Shown piece after piece: positions 10,551 to 19,920 of a stretch of DNA of 64,000 bases. Below the pieces are notes generated by a model. The model was not told the origin of the DNA and did no database searches. It was given only the letters and a program-made list of their open reading frames with translations. Position 1 is the stretch's first letter; every line of letters begins with the position of its first letter. The stretch spans positions 4,588,001-4,652,000 of the forward strand of contig NZ_CP046582.1 in the NCBI RefSeq assembly GCF_018141005.1, given 5' to 3'. This stretch comes from Erwinia sp. E602. GTDB lineage: Bacteria; Pseudomonadota; Gammaproteobacteria; Enterobacterales; Enterobacteriaceae. A program made the translations under genes and the position numbers.

Positions 10551-11357
10551 CTATCTGCCAGACGCAAAGCTTATCGTCGGTAAATCAACAACATGCGCCC
10601 CGCCGTCAACCACCAGCGCAGCACCGGTGATATAGGAGGCCAGATCGGAGAGCAGAAAACCAATTACCGATGCCGCCTCGTCCGGCCGCGCTGGCCGCCC
10701 AAGCGGCACGTGTTTCGTCACCTCCTGATACATTGACTCCTCATCCGGCGGCAGACCACGCTGCCGCGCCAGCTCGCGCATCTCTTTATCTGCCAGCGGC
10801 GTTCGCACCCAGCCGGGACAGACCGCGTTAACGCGGACGCCCTGCCTGCCGTAGTCGCGCGCCAGCGATTTGGTCAGGCCGATCAGCGCATGCTTGGCAA
10901 CCGTATAGCCGGCGACCGCCGGGCCGGCAAACAATCCGGCCAGTGAAGAGACGATCACCATGCTACCCCGTGCCGCGATCAGCTGCGGCAGCACCGCACG
11001 GGCAGCAATAAATGCGCTGTCGAGGTTGGCGCCCATGTTGTACCGCCAGACGTTGTCAGTCATCTCGCCGACCCGCGCATCACCATGCACGCCCGCGCAG
11101 GTCACCAGTCTGTCGATGCCACCGAAGTAGCTCACCACCTGCGCCACCGCTTCTGCCGTTTGTGCCGTATCGGACATATCAGCGGCGACGGCAAACGCGC
11201 CCGTCGCCTGCGCGGTGGCATCCAGCACCGCGCGTCGACGCCCGGTAATGGCGACTTTCGCCCCCTGCTCTGTCAGCCAGCGAGCGGTGGCCGCGCCGAT
11301 ACCGCTGCTGCCGCCGGTGACCAGCACCACTTTTCCTTCTAATCCCGTCTCCATCAA
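10551..11357 (-). CDS. SDR-family NAD(P)-dependent oxidoreductase
   Basis: This 268-residue protein is a classical short-chain dehydrogenase. It has the cofactor glycine motif TGGSSGIG at residues 14-21, CAG at 87-89 in place of NNAG, Asn111, Ser138, and Tyr151-x3-Lys155 (the catalytic tetrad). PGWVRTPL and the C-terminal [10 protein letters not shown] are also typical. The substrate cannot be read from the sequence. It lies 14 bp downstream of the MoaF-like gene on the same strand, so the two are probably an operon. The pair sits between rep and ppiC, which are neighbours in E. coli, and so looks like an accessory insertion. Confidence 0.85.
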   Translation of the reverse strand: MMETGLEGKVVLVTGGSSGIGAATARWLTEQGAKVAITGRRRAVLDATAQATGAFAVAADMSDTAQTAEAVAQVVSYFGGIDRLVTCAGVHGDARVGEMTDNVWRYNMGANLDSAFIAARAVLPQLIAARGSMVIVSSLAGLFAGPAVAGYTVAKHALIGLTKSLARDYGRQGVRVNAVCPGWVRTPLADKEMRELARQRGLPPDEESMYQEVTKHVPLGRPARPDEAASVIGFLLSDLASYITGAALVVDGGAHVVDLPTISFASGR

Positions 11358-11371
11358 GGGCCTCCCGTCCG

Positions 11372-12193
11372 TTACAGCGGCGCAATGCCGTTGGGGTAGC
11401 AGTTAAAGCTCATTTTAGAAATCAACGCACCGGCCGGGCGCAGCTTGACGTCGCCGGAAGAGTCGAGACCCATAAAAATCCCGGTGCAGCGTCCGTTCGG
11501 GTAGTCAAAAAAGAATACCGAGCAGACCGGGATAATCTTTTCGCGAAAGGCAAACAGGTAGCGGTCGGCGGAAAATTTGTAGTAGGTGGCATAATCCATA
11601 TCGCCCTGACCAAACTGTTCACCGCGCAGGTTCTGCCAGGCATAACGCTGGCTGTTGACATAGAAATGTTCGTAGTAGTGATTAGGGCTGTAAATATTGA
11701 GGGCACGAAAGCCGATCAGCTCGCGGGTCAGCGCCGGGGCTTCCCCACTCACTTCGCCACCAGCCAGGGTGCCGGACATAAACTGCTGCTCCAGCCGCGA
11801 TCCGCCAGCTGTCCCGGCAGGCTGCAGGCAGCAGCGCACCGCCAGCCCCCGACGCGTCAGGGTATTGATCACCAGCGCCAGGCACTGGCTGTCCGGCGCG
11901 GACCCGCCCGCCGGGCTGAGCAGAAAGCTGAAGAAATAGAGCCCTTCATCCATGCACACTTCATCCACCCGCGCCTTTCCCCGCTCTTTGCCCCACTGCC
12001 AGTTCAGCCCCTCATCGTCGGGCTGAAAGGCAAGCGTCAGGGAGGGCTGATCCTCCAGTGCCAGCACCAGCGTCCTGCCGCGCCAGTGGGTAGTTGACAG
12101 CAGGCGGTTACCGTCGATGCCGTCGGCAAAGTCCTCGTAGTTTTTCCAGCCCGACTCAGCGGCGCTGCTTAATACGGACGCCTTCATCCTCAC
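11372..12193 (-). CDS. MoaF-like protein
   Basis: The 273-residue product resembles the MoaF family (named for molybdenum cofactor biosynthesis protein F, function not established). The N-terminal half has the pattern [27 protein letters not shown] and GLYFFSFL. The C-terminal half has [21 protein letters not shown], then [20 protein letters not shown]. Both are the two lipocalin-like halves seen in MoaF proteins. No signal peptide is visible. It is immediately upstream of an SDR gene (14-bp gap), which suggests that both act on the same small molecule. The assignment is from remembered family patterns and should be confirmed by a profile search. Confidence 0.62.
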   Translation of the reverse strand: MRMKASVLSSAAESGWKNYEDFADGIDGNRLLSTTHWRGRTLVLALEDQPSLTLAFQPDDEGLNWQWGKERGKARVDEVCMDEGLYFFSFLLSPAGGSAPDSQCLALVINTLTRRGLAVRCCLQPAGTAGGSRLEQQFMSGTLAGGEVSGEAPALTRELIGFRALNIYSPNHYYEHFYVNSQRYAWQNLRGEQFGQGDMDYATYYKFSADRYLFAFREKIIPVCSVFFFDYPNGRCTGIFMGLDSSGDVKLRPAGALISKMSFNCYPNGIAPL

Positions 12194-12386
12194 TCTCCTT
12201 TTCCGGTCAGTATGAGGTTCCGAGTCTATTCAGCGGGGTTGCCGGGGAATGTGATCGCGTGTTCATTATTTGAGGCCCGCGGCAGGAGGGCATTTAATGC
12301 CTCCTGTCGCGTGCCGTACGCTGAACAGGTATAGTAGCGCCATCCTGGCCGCTGGCCTGAACTGACTGAACGATTCGGAGAACAAC

Positions 12387-12668
12387 ATGGCGAAGACCGC
12401 AGCAGCACTGCATATTCTGGTAAAAGAAGAGAAACTGGCTCAGGAGCTGTTAGCTCAGCTGCAGCAGGGCGCTGACTTTGAGAAGCTGGCGAAGAAGCAC
12501 TCTACCTGCCCGTCAGGTAAGAAAGGCGGTCATCTGGGCGAATTCAAACAGGGTGCGATGGTGCCGGCGTTCGATAAAGTGGTGTTCTCCTGCCCGCTGA
12601 TCGAACCCCAGGGCCCGCTGCACACCCAGTTCGGTTACCACATCATCAAAGTGATTTACCGTAACTAA
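12387..12668 (+). CDS. ppiC: Peptidyl-prolyl cis-trans isomerase C (parvulin)
   Basis: PpiC is a minimal cytoplasmic parvulin of 93 residues, the usual length. It has [12 protein letters not shown] at the N-terminus, the core [24 protein letters not shown], and the ending [11 protein letters not shown] strong Shine-Dalgarno (GGAG) precedes the ATG. It is convergent with ilvC, as in E. coli, and shares a terminator with it. Confidence 0.96.
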   Translation: MAKTAAALHILVKEEKLAQELLAQLQQGADFEKLAKKHSTCPSGKKGGHLGEFKQGAMVPAFDKVVFSCPLIEPQGPLHTQFGYHIIKVIYRN

Positions 12669-12670
12669 AA

Positions 12671-12698
12671 AAAAGACGCCCGCAGGGGCGTCTTTTTA
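12671..12698 (+). terminator. Bidirectional terminator between ppiC and ilvC
   Basis: The stem AAGACGCCC/GGGCGTCTT (about 12672-12694) is flanked by an A-run on the left and a T-run on the right. It can therefore end transcripts from both convergent genes. Confidence 0.88.
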
Positions 12699-12734
12699 TG
12701 TGGGCGGCACACCAGCCGCCCCGCGTCTGGCTGA

Positions 12735-14210
12735 TTAGCCCGCAACCGCGATACGTTTCATATCGGTCATGTAGCCACGCAGCTTGCTGCCCACGGTTTC
12801 GATAGGGTGGTTGCGAACCGCTTCGTTCACGTCACGCAGCTGTGCGTTATCCACCGCGTTGCCTTCAGTGCTCTGGCCCAGGTCGCCCGGCTGCAGGGTG
12901 GTCATGAACTCTTTCAGCAGCGGAACCGCAGCGAAGGAGAACAGGTAGTTACCGTACTCGGCGGTATCAGAGATAACCACGTTCATTTCATACAGACGCT
13001 TACGTGCAATGGTGTTGGCAATCAGCGGCAGCTCGTGCAGTGATTCGTAGTAAGCCGACTCTTCGATGATGCCCGCGTCAACCATGGTTTCAAACGCCAG
13101 CTCAACGCCCGCTTTCACCATAGCGACCATCACCACGCCTTTGTCGTAGTAATCCTGCTCAGGGATCTTGCCTTCAAACTGTGGTGCGTTTTCGAATGCC
13201 GTTGCGCCGGTCTCTTCGCGCCAGGTCAGCAGGTTTTTGTCGTCGTTAGCCCAGTCAGCCATCATGCCGGAAGAGAACTCACCGGAGATGATGTCGTCCA
13301 TGTGCTTCTGGAACAGCGGTGCCATGATGGTTTTCAGCTGCTCAGACAGCTCATAAGCGCGCAGTTTCGCCGGGTTAGACAGGCGATCCATCATCAGGGT
13401 GATACCGCCAAACTTCAGTGATTCGGTGATGGTTTCCCAGCCGAACTGCAGCAGTTTTTCAGCGTAAGCCGGGTCAGTACCTTCCGCCACCAGCTTGTCG
13501 AAGCACAGCAGTGAACCGGCCTGCAGCATGCCGCACAGGATGGTCTGCTCGCCCATCAGGTCAGATTTCACTTCGGCAACGAAGGAAGATTCCAGCACGC
13601 CCGCACGGTGACCGCCGGTCGCTGCAGCCCAGGCTTTAGCGATCGCCATGCCTTCGCCTTTCGGATCGTTTTCCGGGTGAACGGCCAGCAGCGTTGGCAC
13701 GCCGAAACCACGTTTGTACTCTTCACGCACTTCGGTACCCGGGCACTTAGGCGCAACCATCACTACGGTGATATCTTTACGGACCTGCTCGCCCACTTCA
13801 ACGATGTTAAAACCGTGCGAGTAGCCCAGTGCTGCACCCTGCTTCATCAGCGGCTGTACCGCCTGAACAACGGCAGAGTGCTGCTTGTCCGGAGTCAGGT
13901 TAACCACCAGATCCGCCTGTGGGATCAGATCTTCGTAGGTGCCAACGGTGAAGCCGTTTTCGGTCGCTTTACGCCATGAAGCACGTTTTTCTGCAATGGC
14001 TTCAGCACGCAGGGCGTAGGCGATATCCAGGCCGGAATCGCGCATGTTCAGGCCCTGGTTCAGGCCCTGAGCACCACAGCCAACGATGACGACTTTTTTG
14101 CCTTTCAGGTAGCTGGCTTCATCCGCGAACTCTTCGCGCGCCATAAAGCGGCATTTACCTAATTGCGCTAACTGGTTGCGCAGGTTCAAAGTGTTGAAAT
14201 AGTTAGCCAT
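12735..14210 (-). CDS. ilvC: Ketol-acid reductoisomerase (NADP+)
   Basis: IlvC catalyses the Mg- and NADPH-dependent rearrangement/reduction step shared by isoleucine and valine synthesis. The 491 residues match the long class II enzyme of E. coli. The start at 14210 ([17 protein letters not shown]) is the family start; an upstream in-frame ATG at 14264 would add 18 unrelated residues. The Rossmann motif [10 protein letters not shown] and the duplicated C-terminal knotted domain (for example [14 protein letters not shown]) are visible. It is divergent from its regulator ilvY. Confidence 0.98.
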   Translation of the reverse strand: MANYFNTLNLRNQLAQLGKCRFMAREEFADEASYLKGKKVVIVGCGAQGLNQGLNMRDSGLDIAYALRAEAIAEKRASWRKATENGFTVGTYEDLIPQADLVVNLTPDKQHSAVVQAVQPLMKQGAALGYSHGFNIVEVGEQVRKDITVVMVAPKCPGTEVREEYKRGFGVPTLLAVHPENDPKGEGMAIAKAWAAATGGHRAGVLESSFVAEVKSDLMGEQTILCGMLQAGSLLCFDKLVAEGTDPAYAEKLLQFGWETITESLKFGGITLMMDRLSNPAKLRAYELSEQLKTIMAPLFQKHMDDIISGEFSSGMMADWANDDKNLLTWREETGATAFENAPQFEGKIPEQDYYDKGVVMVAMVKAGVELAFETMVDAGIIEESAYYESLHELPLIANTIARKRLYEMNVVISDTAEYGNYLFSFAAVPLLKEFMTTLQPGDLGQSTEGNAVDNAQLRDVNEAVRNHPIETVGSKLRGYMTDMKRIAVAG

Positions 14211-14337
14211 GGGAAACTCCGTATCAGGTTGTGGTGCATGATGTTTGGTATCAGGGCCGTTCATTGCCAGCCCTTACTATGCCCCCATCATATGACAGGA
14301 AATGCATTGCTGAAATTGATATATTAACAAGATGATA

Positions 14338-14352
14338 TTGCATAATCTGCAA
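14338..14352. promoter_or_regulatory. Probable IlvY operator in the ilvC-ilvY divergent promoter
   Basis: The 165-bp region between ilvC and ilvY contains the dyad TTGCA-N5-TGCAA at 14338-14352, close to the ilvY start. In E. coli, IlvY binds tandem operators in this interval and activates ilvC when acetohydroxy acids are present. The match to the operator is inferred from position and symmetry. Confidence 0.45.
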
Positions 14353-14375
14353 CGTGAAACAGAGGCCTGAAACAG

Positions 14376-15257
14376 ATGGACTTACGCGATCTGAAACTCT
14401 TTCTGCATCTGGCGGATAGCCGCCATTTTGGCCGCAGTGCGCGGGCGATGCACGTCAGTCCGTCAACGCTCTCAAGGCAGATCCAGCGGCTGGAGGAGGA
14501 CCTCGGCCAGACGCTGTTTTTACGTGACAACCGTACCGTTACCCTCACTGACGCCGGCGAGCGGCTGCGCCTGTTCGCTCAGCAGACGCTGTTGCAGTAT
14601 GAGCAGATGCGTCACGCGCTGGGGCAGAACGGCACCTCGCTGAGCGGTGAGCTGAAGCTGTTCTGTTCGGTGACCGCGGCCTACAGCCACCTGCCGCCGA
14701 TCCTCGACCGCTTTCGCGCCGAGCATCCGCTGGTGGAGATTAAACTGACCACCGGCGATGCCGCCGATGCGATGGAGAAGGTCCAGTCTGGTGAAGCGGA
14801 TATCGCCATCGCCGGTCGGCCGGAATCCCTGCCCGCCAGCATCGGCTTTATGCCTCTGGGGCTGATCCCGCTGGTGCTGATTGCCCCTGCGCTGCCCTGC
14901 GCGGTGCGCAGCCTGGCGACACAGCCGAAGCCCGACTGGGCGCAGATCCCGTTTATTCTGCCCGACCAGGGGCCGGCGCGCCGGCGCATCGATTTGTGGT
15001 TCCGCCATCGCCGCATTGCCAATCCGCAGATCTACGCCACGGTATCCGGCCATGAGGCAATCGTCTCGATGGTCGCGCTGGGCTGTGGCATTGCGCTGCT
15101 GCCGGACGTGGTGCTGGAGAACAGTCCGGAGCCGATCCGTAACCGTATTCTTGAACTGGAGGATGTGGAGATGGTGGCGCCGTTTGAACTGGGCGTTTGC
15201 GTACAAAAAAAGCGGCTCACCGAGCCGCTTATTGATGCCTTCTGGAAGCTGCTTTAA
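14376..15257 (+). CDS. ilvY: LysR-type transcriptional activator IlvY
   Basis: IlvY activates ilvC in response to acetolactate or acetohydroxybutyrate and represses itself. The 293 residues have the LysR N-terminal helix-turn-helix (SRHFGRSARAMHVSPSTLSRQIQRLEEDLG, about residues 15-45) and a C-terminal inducer-binding domain. It is divergent from ilvC. Its stop codon (15255-15257) overlaps the ilvA stop codon on the other strand. Confidence 0.96.
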   Translation: MDLRDLKLFLHLADSRHFGRSARAMHVSPSTLSRQIQRLEEDLGQTLFLRDNRTVTLTDAGERLRLFAQQTLLQYEQMRHALGQNGTSLSGELKLFCSVTAAYSHLPPILDRFRAEHPLVEIKLTTGDAADAMEKVQSGEADIAIAGRPESLPASIGFMPLGLIPLVLIAPALPCAVRSLATQPKPDWAQIPFILPDQGPARRRIDLWFRHRRIANPQIYATVSGHEAIVSMVALGCGIALLPDVVLENSPEPIRNRILELEDVEMVAPFELGVCVQKKRLTEPLIDAFWKLL

Positions 15258-16798
15258 CCCTTGAGGAAGAAGCGGAACGCCGGGTTATTGCTCTCGTCGT
15301 GGAAATCATAGCCCAGCGCCGTCAGGTGCTCTTCAAACTGCGGTTCGCTGTCGCTCAGTTCAAAGGCGGCCAGCACGCGACCATAGTCGGTGCCGTGGCT
15401 GCGGTAGTGGAACAGCGAGATATTCCAGTGGGTGCCGAGCGTCTGCAGGAAACGCAGCAGCGCGCCGGGCGCCTCCGGGAATTCGAAGCTGAACAACCGC
15501 TCGCGCAGCGGCTTCGACGGCCGCCCGCCGACCATATAGCGCACGTGCAGCTTGGCCATCTCATCATCTGAGAGGTCAACAACCTGATAGCCGCCGTCGC
15601 TCAGCAGTTCGAGGATCTCCCGGCGCTCTTCCAGCCCGCGCGTCAGCCGCACGCCGACAAAAATACAGGCGTCTTTTTCATCGGCATAACGGTAGTTGAA
15701 CTCGGTGACCGAGCGGCCACCCAGCAGCTGACAGAAACGCAGGAAGCTGCCCTGCTGTTCCGGGATGGTCACCGCCAGCAGCGCTTCGCGCTGTTCGCCC
15801 AGCTCGCAGCGTTCAGAAACATAGCGCAGGCCGTGGAAGTTGACGTTGGCACCCGACAGCACGTGCGCCAGGCGCTCGCCCTGGATCTGGTGCTGCTGGA
15901 TATACTTCTTCATCCCGGCCAGCGCCAGCGCGCCCGAAGGCTCCGCCACCGCACGCACATCGTCAAACAGATCCTTCATCGCCGCACAGATCGCGTCGCT
16001 GTCGACGGTGACGATGTCGTCGAGATACTCCTGGCACAGACGGAAGGTTTCACTGCCGATGCGCCTGACCGCTACGCCTTCGGCAAACCCGCCGACGCGC
16101 TGCAGGTCGACCGGATGGCCGGCGTCCAGCGCCGCTTTCAGGCAGGCTGAATCCACAGCTTCCACCGCAATCACCTTGATCTGCGGCATCAGCTGCTTGA
16201 TCAGCACCGCCACGCCCGCCGCCAGCCCGCCGCCACCGACCGGCACGAACACGCGATCGAGATGCGCATCCTGCTGCAGCAGCTCCATCGCCAGCGTGCC
16301 CTGACCGGCGATCACCATCGGGTGATCGAACGGCGGCACAAAGGTGTAACCCTGCTGTTCCGCCAGCTCGATGGCCTTAGCTTTCGCCTCGTCAAAGTTG
16401 GCGCCAAACAGGTAAGCCTCACCGCCAAACGCCCGTACCGCATCAACCTTGATATCGGCGGTGGCCAGCGGCATCACGATCAGCGATTTAATGCCGAGCT
16501 TCGTCGCGGACAGCGCCACGCCCTGCGCGTGGTTACCCGCCGAGGCGGTCACTACGCCACGCGCTTTCTGCTCTTCGTTCAGCCCGGCAATCATCGCGTA
16601 CGCGCCGCGCAGCTTAAAGCTGTGCACCGGCTGGCGATCTTCACGCTTCACCAGAACGGTGTTGCCGAGGCGTGCAGAGATCTTCTCCATCTTCTGCAGC
16701 GGCGTGACCTGCGCGGCTTCATACACCGGCGCACGCAGCACCGCACGCAGATACTCTGCGCCGGTCGGACAGTCGGATAACGGTTGAGACTCGGCCAT
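15254..16798 (-). CDS. ilvA: Threonine deaminase (biosynthetic, IlvA)
   Basis: IlvA converts threonine to 2-oxobutanoate, the committed step to isoleucine, and is inhibited by isoleucine. The 514-residue protein has the PLP lysine at 62 (HSFKLRGAY), the glycine loop PVGGGGLAAG, and two C-terminal ACT-like regulatory domains beginning near residue 325. It is the last gene of the ilvLGMEDA operon, starting 5 bp after the ilvD stop. It converges with ilvY with a 4-bp overlap. Confidence 0.98.
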   Translation of the reverse strand: MAESQPLSDCPTGAEYLRAVLRAPVYEAAQVTPLQKMEKISARLGNTVLVKREDRQPVHSFKLRGAYAMIAGLNEEQKARGVVTASAGNHAQGVALSATKLGIKSLIVMPLATADIKVDAVRAFGGEAYLFGANFDEAKAKAIELAEQQGYTFVPPFDHPMVIAGQGTLAMELLQQDAHLDRVFVPVGGGGLAAGVAVLIKQLMPQIKVIAVEAVDSACLKAALDAGHPVDLQRVGGFAEGVAVRRIGSETFRLCQEYLDDIVTVDSDAICAAMKDLFDDVRAVAEPSGALALAGMKKYIQQHQIQGERLAHVLSGANVNFHGLRYVSERCELGEQREALLAVTIPEQQGSFLRFCQLLGGRSVTEFNYRYADEKDACIFVGVRLTRGLEERREILELLSDGGYQVVDLSDDEMAKLHVRYMVGGRPSKPLRERLFSFEFPEAPGALLRFLQTLGTHWNISLFHYRSHGTDYGRVLAAFELSDSEPQFEEHLTALGYDFHDESNNPAFRFFLKG

Positions 16799-16803
16799 CG
16801 TGG

Positions 16804-18654
16804 TTAGCCTCCCAGCTTGCTCTTGTCACGGACCGCGCCTTTGTCGGCGCTGGTTGCCAGCGTCGCGTAGGCACGCAGTGCGAAGGAGACCTGACGCTCA
16901 CGGCCGTGAGGCGTATAAGCCTGATCGCCACGGGCATCTTCTTCGCGGCGACGCGCGGCCTGCTCTTCATCAGAGATATCCAGATGGATACCGCGGTTAG
17001 GAATATCGATGTTGATCCTGTCACCATCTTTCACCAGCGCAATGGTGCCGCCGCTGGCCGCTTCCGGAGACGCATGACCGATCGACAGGCCGGAGGTACC
17101 ACCGGAGAAACGGCCGTCGGTGATCAGTGCACAGGCTTTACCCAGCCCCATCGACTTCAGGTAGGTGGTCGGATACAGCATCTCCTGCATGCCCGGGCCG
17201 CCTTTCGGTCCTTCGTAACGGATCACGACTACGTCACCGGCTACCACTTTACCGCCGAGGATCGCCGCAACCGCATCGTCCTGGCTTTCATAGACTTTGG
17301 CCGGGCCGCTAAACACCAGGCTGCCTTCATCGACGCCGGCGGTTTTAACGATACAGCCGTTTTCAGCGAGGTTGCCGTACAGCACCGCCAGACCACCGTC
17401 CTGGCTGAAGGCAAATTCGCGTGAACGAATACAGCCTTCCTGACGGTCGTCGTCCAGCGTGTCCCAGCGGCAGTCCTGCGAGAAGGCCTGGGTGGTACGA
17501 ATACCTGCCGGGCCGGCGCGGAACATCTTTTTCACCGCTTCATCTTTGGTCAGCATGATGTCGTACTGGTCCAGCGTCTCGCGCAGGCTCAGGCCGAGGA
17601 TGTTGCGCACGCTGTTATCCAGCAGTCCGGCACGATCCAGTTCGCCGAGGATGCCGAGTACGCCACCGGCACGGTGCACGTCTTCCATATGGTATTTCTG
17701 CGTGCTGGGTGCCACTTTGCACAGGTGCGGCACCAGGCGCGACAGGCGGTCGATGTCGGAGATATCGAAGTCGATTTCGCCTTCCTGCGCGGCGGCCAGC
17801 AGGTGCAGAACGGTGTTGGTGGAACCGCCCATCGCGATATCCAGCGTAATGGCGTTTTCAAACGCGGCCCTGCTGGCGATGTTGCGCGGCAGTGCGCTTT
17901 CATCATCCTGCTCGTAGTAACGCTTGGTCAGGGCGACGATGCGCTTGCCGGCGTTAAGGAAAAGCTCTTTACGGTCCGCATGGGTCGCCAGTAACGAACC
18001 GTTACCCGGCTGCGACAGGCCCAGCGCTTCGGTCAGACAGTTCATGGAGTTGGCGGTAAACATCCCTGAGCAAGAGCCGCAGGTCGGGCAGGCAGAGCGT
18101 TCAATCTGATCGCTTTCCGCATCGCTGACGTTCGGGTTGGCACCCTGGATCATCGCATCGACCAGGTCGAGCTTGATGATTTTATCCGACAGCTTGGTTT
18201 TGCCGGCTTCCATCGGGCCACCGGAGACGAAGATCACCGGAATATTCAGGCGCAGTGACGCCATCAGCATTCCGGGGGTGATTTTGTCGCAGTTGGAAAT
18301 ACAGACCATCGCATCGGCGCAGTGGGCATTAACCATGTATTCAACGGAGTCGGCGATCAGCTCGCGGGACGGCAGGGAGTAGAGCATCCCGCCGTGACCC
18401 ATCGCGATGCCATCGTCCACGGCGATGGTGTTGAACTCTTTCGCCACGCCGCCGGAGGCTTCGATCTGCTCGGCCACCAGCTTACCCAGGTCGCGCAGGT
18501 GTACGTGGCCCGGTACGAACTGCGTGAAGGAGTTCACCACCGCAATAATCGGTTTACCGAAATCGTCATCGGTCATTCCTGTGGCGCGCCACAGGGCTCG
18601 GGCACCCGCCATGTTGCGGCCGTGGGTGGTGGTAGCTGAACGGTACTTAGGCAT
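16804..18654 (-). CDS. ilvD: Dihydroxy-acid dehydratase
   Basis: IlvD is the iron-sulfur dehydratase making 2-oxo acids for valine and isoleucine. The 616 residues match the E. coli length. Cluster-ligand cysteines lie in [12 protein letters not shown] and [17 protein letters not shown]. The C-terminal domain includes [14 protein letters not shown]. It sits between ilvE and ilvA in the operon. Confidence 0.98.
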   Translation of the reverse strand: MPKYRSATTTHGRNMAGARALWRATGMTDDDFGKPIIAVVNSFTQFVPGHVHLRDLGKLVAEQIEASGGVAKEFNTIAVDDGIAMGHGGMLYSLPSRELIADSVEYMVNAHCADAMVCISNCDKITPGMLMASLRLNIPVIFVSGGPMEAGKTKLSDKIIKLDLVDAMIQGANPNVSDAESDQIERSACPTCGSCSGMFTANSMNCLTEALGLSQPGNGSLLATHADRKELFLNAGKRIVALTKRYYEQDDESALPRNIASRAAFENAITLDIAMGGSTNTVLHLLAAAQEGEIDFDISDIDRLSRLVPHLCKVAPSTQKYHMEDVHRAGGVLGILGELDRAGLLDNSVRNILGLSLRETLDQYDIMLTKDEAVKKMFRAGPAGIRTTQAFSQDCRWDTLDDDRQEGCIRSREFAFSQDGGLAVLYGNLAENGCIVKTAGVDEGSLVFSGPAKVYESQDDAVAAILGGKVVAGDVVVIRYEGPKGGPGMQEMLYPTTYLKSMGLGKACALITDGRFSGGTSGLSIGHASPEAASGGTIALVKDGDRINIDIPNRGIHLDISDEEQAARRREEDARGDQAYTPHGRERQVSFALRAYATLATSADKGAVRDKSKLGG

Positions 18655-18680
18655 GCTCTTTACTCCAGAAATCGAACGTG

Positions 18681-18704
18681 CACGGGCGTCAACTGACGCC
18701 CGTG
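18681..18704 (-). other. Perfect hairpin between ilvE and ilvD
   Basis: A 10-bp perfect stem (CACGGGCGTC/GACGCCCGTG) with a 4-base loop lies in the 63-bp ilvE-ilvD gap. It has no downstream T-run on the minus strand, so it is more likely a processing or stability element inside the operon than a terminator. Its role is inferred. Confidence 0.6.
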
Positions 18705-18717
18705 AGAAAAATAATTT

Positions 18718-19644
18718 TTATGGGTTAACCGGATCCAGCCAGCCCCATTTGTCTTCCGTTTCGCCGGTAAACAGGCCGAAGAAGGCACTCTGAATACGTT
18801 GCGTCACCGGGCCACGCTTGCCTTCACCAACCTGAATGCCGTCTACGCTGCGCACCGGGGTGATCTCTGCGGCGGTGCCGGACATAAACACTTCATCGGC
18901 CAGGTAGAGGGATTCACGCGACAGCACCTGCTCACGCACTTCAATACCCAGGTCCTGGGCCAGCTTGATGATCGCATCACGGGTGATACCCGGCAACGCC
19001 GAGGAGGTAAACGGCGGGGTAAACAGAATACCGTCTTTTACCTCAAACAGGTTTTCACCGGCCCCTTCGGAGATGTAGCCCTGGGTATCCAGTGCGATAC
19101 CTTCCTGATAACCATGGCGGCGCGCTTCGCTACCGACCAGCAGTGAGGAGAGGTAGTTACCGCCGGCTTTGGCCGCGGTGGGCAGGGTGTTCGGTGCAAC
19201 GCGGTTCCATGAGGAGACCATGGCATCAATGCCCTGCTCCAGCGCTTCAGCACCCAGGTAAGCACCCCACGGGAACGCGGCGATGATCACATCCGTGCTG
19301 TAGCCATCTGGCGGATTGACGCCCAGACCCACGTCGCCGACAAACACCAGCGGACGAATATAGGCACTCTTCAGGTTGTTCTTGCGCAGCGTCGCACGGC
19401 ACGCTTCCATCAGCTCGTCAACGCTCTGGCTGACCGGGAAACGGTAGATTTTTGCAGAATCGCGCAGACGCTGCATGTGTTCACGATGGCGGAAGACCAC
19501 CGGTCCTTTGTGCGAGTCATAGCAACGGACGCCTTCAAATACCGAGGTGCCGTAGTGCAGGGCGTGAGACATGACGCTAACCTTTGCCTCTTCCCACTTA
19601 ACCATCTCGCCGTTGAACCAGATAAAGTCAGCTTTCTTCGTCAT
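18718..19644 (-). CDS. ilvE: Branched-chain amino acid aminotransferase
   Basis: IlvE is the PLP enzyme for the last step of valine, isoleucine and leucine synthesis. The 308-residue product has the PLP lysine at 159 in PTAAKAGGNYL, the class IV segments VRCYDSHKG and SEGAGENLFEV, and the ending FTGETEDKWGWLDPVN. It follows ilvM by 18 bp on the minus strand. Confidence 0.98.
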   Translation of the reverse strand: MTKKADFIWFNGEMVKWEEAKVSVMSHALHYGTSVFEGVRCYDSHKGPVVFRHREHMQRLRDSAKIYRFPVSQSVDELMEACRATLRKNNLKSAYIRPLVFVGDVGLGVNPPDGYSTDVIIAAFPWGAYLGAEALEQGIDAMVSSWNRVAPNTLPTAAKAGGNYLSSLLVGSEARRHGYQEGIALDTQGYISEGAGENLFEVKDGILFTPPFTSSALPGITRDAIIKLAQDLGIEVREQVLSRESLYLADEVFMSGTAAEITPVRSVDGIQVGEGKRGPVTQRIQSAFFGLFTGETEDKWGWLDPVNP

Positions 19645-19662
19645 TCTTGTTTCCTTGCGCGC

Positions 19663-19920
19663 TTATGCGCGGATTTGTTGTGTTATCTGTTGCTGGGTCT
19701 GCACGCAGGCCACGTCCATCAGTTTGCTCAACTGGGTTGACAGTAAATCGACGGAGCGTGGGCTGGCAACGGTCATCTCAATATTAATATTCTCAGCGTT
19801 GGCGGACGGCACCATATTCATGGTGCACACCTGGAAACCACGATGGCGGACAACACGTAAAATGCGCTCCAGTATTTCCGGGCGAAAGCGTGCTTCGATA
19901 GACAATTGATGCTGCATCAT
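19663..19920 (-). CDS. ilvM: Acetohydroxyacid synthase II small subunit
   Basis: IlvM is the 85-residue ACT-domain subunit of acetohydroxyacid synthase II, needed for full activity of Ilv[20 protein letters not shown] and the beta strand [11 protein letters not shown] are typical. Its ATG overlaps the ilvG stop by 4 bp, so translation is probably coupled. Confidence 0.96.
   Translation of the reverse strand: MMQHQLSIEARFRPEILERILRVVRHRGFQVCTMNMVPSANAENINIEMTVASPRSVDLLSTQLSKLMDVACVQTQQQITQQIRA

Noticed and set aside
12282..12307. Inverted repeat GCAGGAGGGCAT/ATGCCTCCTGT before ppiC as a REP-like element or terminator
   Set aside because: It has a bulge, no T-run and no second copy seen in the window, so its nature cannot be supported.
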